A DNA stretch of 64,000 nucleotides from Chytriomyces cf. hyalinus JEL632 (lineage: Eukaryota; Chytridiomycota; Chytridiomycetes; Chytridiales; Chytriomycetaceae): contig JAIWWG010000013.1 of NCBI GenBank assembly GCA_025435555.1, forward strand, positions 489,146 to 553,145, given 5' to 3'. Under the pieces are notes generated by a model. It did no database searches and was not told the origin of the DNA. It saw only the letters and a list, made by a program, of their open reading frames with translations. The position numbers and the translations under genes are program-made. Shown here in pieces: positions 23,352-32,579 of the stretch (position 1 is its first letter; the number at the start of each line of letters is the position of its first letter).

Positions 23352-26300
23352 TCATACCTTCTTTTGCGACAACGAACGAACCATCCCTCCAATCTTGGAA
23401 AACGATAAGCTCCGTGAAATAGAAGGACCTTCCTTGGTATCTCCGGATTTACGACTCGTGGCTGTTGTTGTACTTCCTGAGCGAGTCCCAATGATATCAA
23501 TCACAACATTCTCAAGCGGTGTTTTGCTGCCACTTTCTGGAACTGCACCGTTTACAGGAACCTGAAGGGATGGATGGCTTCCTGCTTGGTATGCAAGTTC
23601 TCCGGCAGCAGCTGCAGTAGAGTGAGATTCCAGAATGACGGCGACAGCGGGTAACTGCGTGTCGGCCGTCAAAACAGTGATTGTGTTGCCGCTGGAGGCA
23701 GATGACGCGGGTAGTGATACTGGTGCAATGACGGTAGTGGTGGGAGGAATTGACGACGAGGTGGACGAAGCGGCTGCAGTTGCGCTGAAAGATGCAGCAG
23801 TCTGCTGTGCATCTTTTGAAATCGACTTGCGAATATTCAAATCATTTGCATGCGATGTTTGCGAGGTAAGACCTTTCTTGCTGCTGGGTCCTGAGATGGA
23901 TCCCATTCGGCGCCAGTTGGAGAAAGATGCTTTCCAGGAGCTTGGCTCGCCAGTACCGGCGGTGGCTGGACCTGGTGCATGGTAGGTAGCGTCCGGAAAG
24001 ACGGCCAGACTCAATGTCTTTTTTGATTTCGCGTCCGCGCTGCTTCCATGTGAGGCTGATATGCTAAGTTCTCGCCGGCGAGTGATGTTGTTGGCAGCGT
24101 TCGTCATGATTTCCCCAAACGAGTACTTGGTGGAATGAGAAGAGGAGGAAGGGGACACAATTGATTCCCTTCCGCTTGCAGAAGCCATGGGAGGTGGACT
24201 CAAGGACGGAGACATGACAGCTGGAGCAAAGCCAACAAGCCATTCATGCCGCATCGCCTCGTCCGGCTTCATTCTTCGCTCTGGATCCCACTCCAAACAA
24301 CGCTCAATAAAGTCCAAGAACAAGACATCAGTCGTGCGCAGGACATGACTCAGACTTTTGGTCGATGGTCGGCGTTTTCGTCCCTTGGAATTCGTAAACG
24401 AGCGAGGCTGGCCGTTTTCAAAAAAGAGCTTGCGACGAGTCCCCCGATCAATGATGTATTCGGGAGGTACGCCCTTCACCTCCATGATGCAGGCGAGTTG
24501 TTCTTGCTCGTTCTCTCCAGGGAACAATGGATATCCGGTCAGCATTTCGGCAAGGATGCATCCAAACGACCACATGTCAATGGCAACAGTGTAGCTGATT
24601 CCAAGAATGACTTCAGGACTTCGGTAGAAACGAGACTGAACATAAGTGTAGATTTTTTCATGCTCATAACATGAGGATCCAAAGTCAATCACTTTGACTT
24701 TGTACAACGGTGAATGCTGGTTGAATTCGGGATCGATGAATGAGCGCGGTAGTCCAGTCGTGGAGCTTGGTACTAGATCGCATTTTTGCGGTTGCAGGAA
24801 GTTGGAATCGACCAGCAAGATATTCTGTTTTAATAGCGTTTCAGTCAAGAATTTCTAGTTTCAGGTACTATGTGCCACATACCTCTGGTTTCAAATCACA
24901 GTGAACGGTTTTGATGCGGTTGAGCAACTGGAGGCATTGCAAGATCTGCACTGCCATCGTCTTGAGAACTCCCATATGGATGCCTCTGAATCCTCCTGAC
25001 CGTACCCACTCGTACAAGTTTGTACCAAGCAGTTCAAATGTGATGCATAAATGTCCGCGGAAATAAAAGCTATCCAGCATGTGCACCAAGTTGTTTGTGT
25101 TGTCCGCATCCTGCACCCATACGGTGTTCAGTTAATTATTCGTTTTTTTGAATGGTAAAACATAGTTTCAAACAAACCTCCTTCCGCAGCCTATCCAAGA
25201 CTTTCACCTCCACCGTTCCTTGCTTTTCGAACCGCTTCTTGTTCCGAATGATTTTCAGTGCGACAATGCTCTTTGTCTTGTGATCGAAGCATTTAGCGAC
25301 CTGTCCGAACGAACCCTTTCCCAAGATCGTGATGCATTCGTATCTGTACCCAATGTGGTCGTGAGGAGTGAAATAGTAGTCTCCGCGGGAGTCGTCGTAA
25401 CCTGGAGCCAAATTTAAGAAGAAACTTAACCTCAATTGTGTTTTGATTGAATATAAGGACAAACCATTGTTGTACACGTTTTCCAAATCTTCTTTTGTGA
25501 GCGTGTCTTTAGGGACTCCAGACGCGCCGGTCCTTCTCCTGGTGGTACCAATCTTGTCCACCCCCATAGCACCCGCAAAGTAAATGTGTGGGTACTGGTA
25601 AACTTCATGAAGTTCAAAAGGACTGAGCAGATCCTTGTAGTACTGCACAGTAATTTCTGGAGTTAGAGGCAGCTTCAGGGAGGGCTGCTGTGTTGCAGTT
25701 GGTTGCTGTGGCTGCTGCGGTTGTGGTTGTTGCGGTTGCTGTAATTGCACTGGATTCAAGGGTGGTGGCTGGACTGGAACAGTGACCGGAGGGGGCTGAA
25801 CCTGTTGTAGCTGGGGCACCATGGGCTGCGGCGTTGCGTAAAGGGGGGATTGAGGAACAATTGGGCTAGCCGGAGTGTATTGACGGTATTGCGGATTCAA
25901 GTATTGCTGTTGTTGTTGGTAAAACATGTTTGGAGCTGGTGTTGGGAGCTGGTTCGAGTTGCTCATTGTCATAGAACGACCGTGGTACGACATTCTTTGA
26001 GATTCAAGGTTGGCGCTTAGAGGTTGGTGGGTAGAGGGGATGGACAGAGATGGCCCAGTACTCAAATGCCTCAGGGCAGCGTTTGCTGAGGGGGCTTTGG
26101 GAGACTGTGCAGCTACAGCCGACACAACGGGAATAGTCACGGCAATGCTTTTTCGCGCAGACGGATTGTAGGTAGATGACCGCTGCATATTGGTAGCCGA
26201 AGATGGTGCCAATGCTGGTGGAAGCCCCCCCGTTGGTTCAATCGCCGCTGCTCCATGACTAAGAGCTAGATCTCTCAAGCGAGCGCTGCTTGCCGTGGGA

Positions 26301-26905
26301 CTATGGCCGATCTGCTTCCGTAGAACAGCCTCCGAGGCGTGTTTCGTAACAAGATGGGAGCTGTCAGTGGACATGTGCTTCGCGGCATTGTTCGTCTTGA
26401 GAATACCCCCAACAGAAAGCCTTCGCTGTACGTTTTGTGCGTGTTGTGACTGGGGCGCTTGGTAAGGCTGGTGGGGTTGTTGCTGTTCGCTGTCAAAGTG
26501 GGACAGTCGTTTAAATTGGTGACACGCAACAGATAAGTAAGGCCACATAATTCAGCGTGCATGCACTTACGGGGTATCGGCCAACACAAGGGCTGTTGCC
26601 GGTGTTTGCGCCGCCGGGGCCGCAGCGGGTGGGGTGGAAGGGAGCTGAGATTGACCAAGGTCATCGGCAGATCCGGGCGCACGAGGAGGGGTGGCAACTC
26701 TTGCTCCTCCGACCACTGTGTTGTCTGGGGCGGGAACGGTTGTTCCTGAATGCGTACTGCCCCTGCTGGCACGGTTGGCACTACGGGACCTCACACCCGC
26801 CGACGCCGTCTGAGCCGTCGCTGCAACTGCGGCCACTGCTGCACCCCTTTCCGCATCCGCAGACACTGGGTCTGTTGCGTGTGTTTCTGGTTTACTCGAG
26901 TCCAT
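23352..26905 (-). CDS. Class II DYRK-family protein kinase (DYRK2/Pom1-like)
   Basis: Six exons: 26571-26905, 25465-26489, 25178-25401, 24883-25110 and 23352-24824 (the second and third flank a 63-nt intron open in frame), about 1094 aa. The first 460 residues are disordered, with poly-Gln and Pro/Gln runs. A NAPA-like segment ([20 protein letters not shown]) and a DH-like box ([10 protein letters not shown]) precede the kinase. Domain landmarks: [24 protein letters not shown] (Lys of subdomain II), catalytic HCDLKPENILL, DFG in [13 protein letters not shown], and the activation loop [17 protein letters not shown] with the DYRK YxY pair, the second Tyr being autophosphorylated. A Ser-rich tail of about 270 residues ends the protein. 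Fission yeast Pom1 controls polarity and mitotic entry; a similar role is plausible. The total of five introns versus exons given above counts 26490-26570, 25402-25464, 25111-25177 and 24825-24882 as the four introns seen. Confidence 0.9.
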
Positions 26906-27158
26906 CAATGCTGATGACTGATCCAATTTGCTGTTTCGATTGGTGATGGAGCGTTGCAGTCCTATTCTCTTCTATATGCTCGTAGCTCTGCCGATGCGCT
27001 GCTGTGGTTCGATCCCGTTGCTGGTGTTGGATGTCCTCGCGGCGTGGGGAGTTACTGGTGACTTGGGTTGAGAGAGGGCAGTTTTGGCTCTGGATCAAAA
27101 ATCACGTTTCAGATTCGAAAGATTGAATTCGCTTCCAAATTTTATTGTTGCACCTCAA

Positions 27159-28185
27159 TCAGACACGGCGCGGATCGGACGAGTTCAGCTGTGGGAGACC
27201 GTCCCCGGCGCCGGCACCCTCGCTCTTTGCACGTGCCTTGCGCTCAATCCACCACTTGCAAATGGCGGGAACCCACGGCGTCGGCGACATGCTCTCCAGG
27301 CGATGGTTGGCGATCAGCCCGCTCTCGTTGTCGAACGTGTACACAAACACGCCTTCGTACACTGTCGGTTGGGGCAAATTCAGCGGTGTAAAGATGGACG
27401 CATAGTACAGCGAGTGACGTCGCGTGCCTTAAATCAAAGAATATGAAAGGAGTTAATACTGACAGCTTGCCTCACCAATAAAAAGAGCTTATCCCCACAC
27501 CTTCAAACATCCACCGCACCACCAGGCGCACTGAATCATCACGAATCTCATCTGAACCTGCTTCTGTATTCCGCTGCCTCCGCCATACTTTCTCATCCTC
27601 CCCCTTTCCGTCACTTCCTGTCACTCCACCCTTACGCGTGTAGTCGTCATCCAGATCCGTTGCTCGTAGTGGCCCACCAACAACGCTTCGACAACGTACA
27701 ATTTCGAGCCCAGCATCGTCATAGTACAGCTTGAGCCCCATTCGTACAAGCGCAACCAAACAGGTGTACGCAAATCGACCCCTCACCAGATATCGGCCTC
27801 TACCAAACGACTTGCCGTGTACGTGCATCACCGGCATAGGCAGCGCATTCGCGATGATGGGAGGAAAGCTTTCGAGTAGCGGGTTCTTGTGCCCAGCATG
27901 ATCCGGCACGTTGTGGTCTTTGCGGTGCGAGATTGCACCATTCGTGGAGCTGGATGCTCCAGTAGAATTTGGAGTGACATAATGGAAGGGATCGCTGAAG
28001 GTGACGTTTGGATGGAAGACGCTGGTATCACGCAGGCCAACAATTCCTTGTCGTCGGAAGTTGAAGAATCCGTCTCCCAAATCGCTTTTTACTGCTTCGA
28101 TGCCACGTCCAATTTGTGGCCAATTGACGTATGGTTGTGGACTTCCTGAGCTGAAGTATCGGAGAACCGGTCGTGCAGCCGACAT
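27159..28185 (-). CDS. DUF2358 (C6orf136-like) protein
   Basis: Two exons, 27501-28185 and 27159-27427, about 317 aa. The intron boundary was set by homology: donor GTGTGG at 27500 joins RWMFEG to TRRHSLYYASIF in phase, whereas the nearer consensus GTGAGG donor does not. A leader rich in Arg and Ser (MSAARPVLRYFSSGSPQPY) suggests mitochondrial import. The NTF2-like fold typical of DUF2358 is seen in GIVGLRDTSVFHPNVTFSDP near residue 48, the long middle part with LVALVRMGLKLYYDDAGLEI, and the end YTFDNESGLIANHRLESMSP. The family includes human C6orf136 and plant plastid proteins; its biochemical role is not established. Confidence 0.75.
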
Positions 28186-28270
28186 GTTTTTTTTTTTTTC
28201 AAAGTGATCTGAGGCAGAAATTTCTTTCTCCCCAACAACACATTTTTACTCCACTTGACTCCTCGCCCTC

Positions 28271-29851
28271 TCAAACAATCATTTTGTGCATTCTTCCGTC
28301 AATGATTTCAACGGCATCAGCAACCATGGAACGCAACAGCTCCTCACAAGTGGGAATGTCATCAATCAGACCAACAACCTGTCCAGCCGTCCACACGCCA
28401 GCCTCCAAATCCCCATCATCAAACACTTTGCGCCCCCTTTTCCCAGACACCAAATGCTGAATGTCCGAAAACTTGGAACCGTTCTTGCGTTCAATCTCGA
28501 GGGCTTCCATAGCGATAGAGTTTTTAAAGAATCGCGCCGTGTTTCTCAAAGTCCGGAAAAGGTGGATCGTGTCCACTTCTTTGCTGTTGACAATTTGGTT
28601 TTTGACATTCATGTGGATGGGTGCTTCTTGGGTGGCCATGAAGCGCGTGCCCATGTTGACGCCTTCGGCACCCAGTGCCAAGGCTGCGGCGAGACTGCGG
28701 CCATCACCAATTCCTCCAGATGCAATGTATGGAATTTGCAGTTTTCTTGCAGCAAGGGCAAGAAGGACTAATCCTCCAACATCATCCTCACCAGGGTGAC
28801 CTGCGCGGAACCAACACAAACCAAAAGAAGGTGAGTAACAGAAGTGAGAAAATTGTTGGGTCCTGGTCAACAGGTTCCAAAGCTGACTTGCATGCCTTCT
28901 CAACATCGGTGCCCTCAAATAACTTCAGTGGGGATGTTACCTGCGCATTCCAGTCCATCAATTGACAAAAAGTCGATGCTCTTTGTCTTTTGCGCTGATA
29001 AGGCGTGGCGAATTGTTGTGCATTTGTGAATAATCACTGTGGACGGCGCAACTTCCTTTATTCGTGATGTGTGCTTGGAAGGATTGTTTCCAGCTGTTTC
29101 AACAGCCTTGACTCCACTATCGAGGATAGCTGACACGTAGTCCTGGGTAAAAGTGTTGCATGGAATGAATCAGCAGCATTATCATCGTGGAACTTCTTCG
29201 AATAATTTCCGTCATACCTCGTATGGTGGAGGAATAATCGCTGGAAGGATCGTGATATTGACTCCAAACGGTTTGTCCGTCATTGATCTGCAGACACAAC
29301 ACAGAAAATTCAGCCAAAACTGACCAGCATCATGAGTTGAAGATTTCCACACACCTGCATCGCTGAATCTCCTTAAACAGAGCTTCGGGGGTGGGCTGCG
29401 TCAAGGCCGTCAACATTCCCTGGAAAGCACGCAGAATCCGAAATCAGATCCCCCCACGTGCTTTGAACAAAAAGCGTCCAAAAAGTCACCAGGCCTCCTG
29501 CGTTCGAGACCGCCGATGCTTTTGACGGGGACAAATCATGTTATTGGATAACTAAACGCGCCACATGTAAAACCGTACCCATCTCCGCGGTACCGACCCA
29601 CTGCATGCCTGGAAAGAGCGCACGAACGAAGTGAGTTTGATGGAAAGAACGACGAACGGCAACATCTGCATCAAAACTGTCAACGCACCTCCCTGCAAAA
29701 CAACAAATAATGCGGTGTTACACTCCACTTAAGACAGGTGCGATTGCCATGTTACCTGCACGATAGGATGCTGGATTCCAAGAGCTTCCGTCAGCTTCGT
29801 TCTGAGTCGCCGTGGACTTGCAGCGCTTGAAAATCTTCGCAGTTGGAACAT
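28271..29851 (-). CDS. Nitronate monooxygenase (2-nitropropane dioxygenase family)
   Basis: Eight exons: 29756-29851, 29689-29692, 29579-29608, 29490-29518, 29355-29419, 29218-29287, 28941-29142 and 28271-28800, totalling 342 codons (341 aa, family length). The second exon is only 4 nt; it is needed to rebuild the conserved HPIVQGGMQWVGTAEM. Further landmarks in order: ASAVSNAGGLGMLTALTQPT, DKPFGVNITILPAIIPPPYE, FLSIDGLECAGHPGEDDVGG with the catalytic His, then YIASGGIGDGRSLAAALALG and GVNMGTRFMATQEAP for FMN phosphate binding. The enzyme oxidises nitronates such as propionate-3-nitronate, using FMN and O2. The leader MFQLRRFSSAASPRRLRTKL is Arg/Ser-rich and free of acids, so mitochondrial import is likely. 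All seven introns are 60-140 nt. Confidence 0.93.
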
Positions 29852-30016
29852 CTCGCTGTTTTTGGATTCTTTTTAAACGGACGGAGAAACACTTGTTCCG
29901 CTTTTAACTTAAATAATGTTGTATTTATTGCAGACGCACACACGAGGTCATGAGAGGATCTGAAGCGCAATCAGCTTCACAAAGGGAAAGAAGAATAAAA
30001 ACTGAAAGGGCCTAAT

Positions 30017-30709
30017 TTACAGCTCAGCAGCTGGAGCCGCACCTGCGACTTGCGCTTCTGCCTCAACGGCACTCACTTCGGATTTACCACTCAGATGGAG
30101 CTTTTCCAAGACGGGTGCAGCGAGGGTGTTGAGCTTCTCAATCACACTGTTCACACGTGGGATCGACGTGACTTGTTCAACGACGCCATTTACTCGGCTG
30201 ACAACAAAGCCAGTAGTCGCATTCACGGTATCCTTGGTCTGCTCAACGTTTTCCTTGACAATCTCGTATGTTCGCTCACTGGTGTGGACAACGAAAGCAG
30301 GGACGTATGGCTTCAAGGTGGCAACTGGGTCCTTGCGGACGGCCTCGGCATTTGCGACAGTGTCTCTCATAAGATCCAGGATGGGAGATGGAGTAAATGC
30401 AGTGATGGTGGTGGTGGTCTGGGTGATGGCCCACTTGGCAGTGGCGATAGTGTACTCTCTGTATCCGTTGGCTTGGCCAATGGCGTAGTCCTTCGCCTGC
30501 GATGCTTGGCCGAAAGCAAAGTCCTTTGCCTGGGTTGCGTAGTCAAGACCGGTGTTGACGAGTCCCTTAGCAAGGACATCTTCCTTGGCCTGGTTGGCAG
30601 CGTTGAGGGCCGGGACAACGACGGTGTCCTTGACGGTCTGGGGCACGTATGGCTCGATGGTTGCAGCGACGGAGGTAGCGGCGGCGGTGAGTCTGTCAAC
30701 GGTGGTCAT
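30017..30709 (-). CDS. Amphipathic-repeat protein, copy 1 (perilipin-like?)
   Basis: A single exon of 230 aa starting MTTVDRLTAAATSVAAT. The N-terminal half has Ala/Gln/Lys-rich 11-residue-like repeats (QAKDFAFGQAS, QAKDYAIGQAN) separated by Gly, suited to long amphipathic helices that lie on membranes or lipid droplets. The C-terminal half has Val-rich segments with regular turns (NVEQTKDTVNATTGFVVSRV) and ends PVLEKLHLSGKSEVS plus an Ala/Glu tail. This pattern resembles perilipin-type lipid-droplet proteins and LEA-like proteins, but no diagnostic motif was recognised. A paralogue of about 93% identity lies 600 bp upstream on the same strand, so the pair arose by tandem duplication. Confidence 0.8.
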   Translation of the reverse strand: MTTVDRLTAAATSVAATIEPYVPQTVKDTVVVPALNAANQAKEDVLAKGLVNTGLDYATQAKDFAFGQASQAKDYAIGQANGYREYTIATAKWAITQTTTTITAFTPSPILDLMRDTVANAEAVRKDPVATLKPYVPAFVVHTSERTYEIVKENVEQTKDTVNATTGFVVSRVNGVVEQVTSIPRVNSVIEKLNTLAAPVLEKLHLSGKSEVSAVEAEAQVAGAAPAAEL

Positions 30710-31317
30710 TTGCGCGGGTTGTTTTTGGGAACTGTTTGGTCAAGAATGCTTGTTGTTTTTAAGGGGTTCCGAATGCTTTTTCACATGGACCCACATGGAA
30801 GGACGGTTTTAGATCTTTATTTAATTGTAGAGCTCATATTAACACGTGGGCATTGGCAGTGATTGCGTCATTCGCATCATATGCAGGCTGTCACATGGGT
30901 CGCGGGTCCATGCTTGAGAGGAACCCTGGCAGGACATGCGTGTGTGTCTCTGGCTCTGAGGCTGGGACAGGTCCTGTTCTGGCTGTGTCGTCGCTGCTCT
31001 CTCCCTTGTGCCTGGGTGAACATGGGCTGACTGACTGCGCTGTATCTCTCGCCTCCACATCCAACGGCCCATGTGGCAGGTATCATAAAAGGACCTGCCC
31101 CGTCGGTCACCTGCTGCAAAAGATAACAGCACCTCCAATTTAGGGTTAACGTCGCGGTATATCAAGCAACCAACCCATAGAACACCCCAGACACGCAGCT
31201 GTACTTCTGACAGTAGTTTTTATTGTATTGCACAGGACAAATGTGAAAGCAAATCGTGTACCAAACTGGAAATACGTGTGTTGCTGACTCGCATAATATA
31301 AAGGAGTAACCATTTGT
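30710..31317. promoter_or_regulatory. Intergenic region between tandem paralogues
   Basis: These 608 bp hold the promoter of copy 1 and the 3' end of copy 2. Open frames occur on both strands but show no domain. CACATGG(G/A) words occur at about 30783, 30792 and 30891, and a CACATGGGTG word also lies upstream of copy 2 near 32098, so short control sites may be shared although the two upstream regions are otherwise unlike. Confidence 0.4.
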
Positions 31318-32007
31318 TTAAACCGCTGCTGCCACCTGAGCCTCAGCCTCCACAGCGCTGACCTCAGACTTTCCACTAAACTGCAACTTTTCCAAGACGG
31401 GAGCAGCGAGCGTGTTGAGCTTCTCGATCACACTGTTCACCTGTGGGATGGCAATGACTTGCTCAACGACGCCGTTCACTCGGCTCACAACGAAGCCAGT
31501 GGTAGCATTCACAGTGTCCTTGGTCTGCTCAACGTTCTCTTTGACAATCTCGTAGGTACGCTCGCTGGTGTGGACAACGAAAGCAGGGACGTATGGCTTC
31601 AAGGTCGCAACAGGGTCCTTGCTGACGGCTTCAGCGTTGGAAACAGTGTCCTTCATGAAGTCGAGGATGGGAGATGGAGTGAATGCAGTAATGGTGGTCG
31701 TGGTCTGGGTGATGGCCCATTTGGCAGTGGCGATCGTGTACTCTTTGTATCCGTTAGCCTGGCCGATGGCGTAGTCGGTAGCCTGGGTGGCCTGCCCAAG
31801 AGCAAAGTCCTTTGCCTGGGTTGCGTAGTCAAGACCAGTGTTGACGAGACCCTTAGCAAGGACATCTTCCTTGGCCTGGTTGGCAGCGTTGAGGGCCGGG
31901 ACAACGACGGTGTCCTTGACGGTCTGGGGCACGTATGGCTCGATGGTTGCAGCGACGGAGGTAGCGGCGGAGGTGGCAGCGGCTGTGAGTTTGTCGACAG
32001 TGGTCAT
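31318..32007 (-). CDS. Amphipathic-repeat protein, copy 2 (perilipin-like?)
   Basis: A single exon of 229 aa. The start is the ATG at 32005-32007 (MTTVDKLTAAATSAATS) because it aligns with the start of copy 1; an upstream non-ATG extension is ignored. Compared with copy 1 it has a 4-residue SAAT insertion after residue 13, about 16 conservative changes and a shorter C-terminal tail lacking the GAAPAAEL end. DNA covering residues about 20-65 is almost unchanged. A TATA-like run (TATATATTTG on the minus strand, near 32047-32056) lies 40-50 nt upstream, so strong expression is plausible. Function is as uncertain as for copy 1: coating of lipid droplets or membranes by 11-residue helical repeats is the best guess. 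Confidence 0.8.
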   Translation of the reverse strand: MTTVDKLTAAATSAATSVAATIEPYVPQTVKDTVVVPALNAANQAKEDVLAKGLVNTGLDYATQAKDFALGQATQATDYAIGQANGYKEYTIATAKWAITQTTTTITAFTPSPILDFMKDTVSNAEAVSKDPVATLKPYVPAFVVHTSERTYEIVKENVEQTKDTVNATTGFVVSRVNGVVEQVIAIPQVNSVIEKLNTLAAPVLEKLQFSGKSEVSAVEAEAQVAAAV

Positions 32008-32579
32008 TTGAGTGGGAGTTTTGTGAAAACAAGGAAAAGAACTGTGCAAATATATATGTCACATTGGGGTGCGTATTAAAATTATGCGAAAGCGGTTTCC
32101 ACATGGGTGCGTTCTCTGGCGGAAGGGTCGAAGTAAGACTGACGGGTGTGCTGAAGCCTCGTGTGTTGCCACGTCTCAGGCTGGGCCTGTAATGTGTTTG
32201 TTGGTCCTGGGTCACCCCGCCCAGATGCGTTGAAGTCAGGCAACTGCTTGCGAGGGCCTGCAGCGGTGTTCCAAACTAGATTCTACGATGGAAGGCACAG
32301 GGACACTGTGCTTGCAAAAAAGGCAGTTCCGCTAGTGCAGCGCTGACGTCAAACCGACTTCATCCAAGTGCTTGTTGGCGGGTCGTGTCGCTATTGAGCC
32401 ATGGTGGGACTCCAAGCGCAAAAAGAAAGTCCGCGAGGAAAGCAGGGCTCAAATCGGACATGTCGTTTGCGTCGAGGTTACCTTGTCCGTATTCACGTGA
32501 CGTTTTTTTCCTTGGGTCTCGTAAATATTTATCGAACAAGAGGACCAGAAGTCTGGATTCAAACGAGTGCAGCGAGCCT
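32008..32579. promoter_or_regulatory. Divergent promoter with CRE-like and E-box palindromes
   Basis: This region lies between copy 2 (minus) and the zinc-cluster gene (plus). It contains TGACGTCA at 32344-32351, a perfect CRE/ATF-type palindrome, and TCACGTGA at 32493-32500, a perfect E-box palindrome bound by bHLH-Zip factors in other fungi, about 80 bp before the chosen start. An AT-rich GTAAATATTTATC word follows at 32521. In-frame ATGs at 32460 could extend the zinc-cluster protein into this region. Confidence 0.5.

Noticed and set aside
23050-23355. Possible extra last exon of the DYRK gene after AAG|GTATGA
   Set aside because: The frame is Pro/Phe-rich and no acceptor gives a family-like end; the stop at 23352 is accepted.
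30050-30862. A 270-codon open frame on the plus strand
   Set aside because: It is antisense to repeat-protein copy 1, whose frame is matched by the paralogue at 31318-32007. The opposite frame in copy 2 is also partly open, as expected from shared codon composition.
31459-32079. A 206-codon open frame on the plus strand
   Set aside because: It mirrors copy 2 on the opposite strand and has no recognisable domain of its own.
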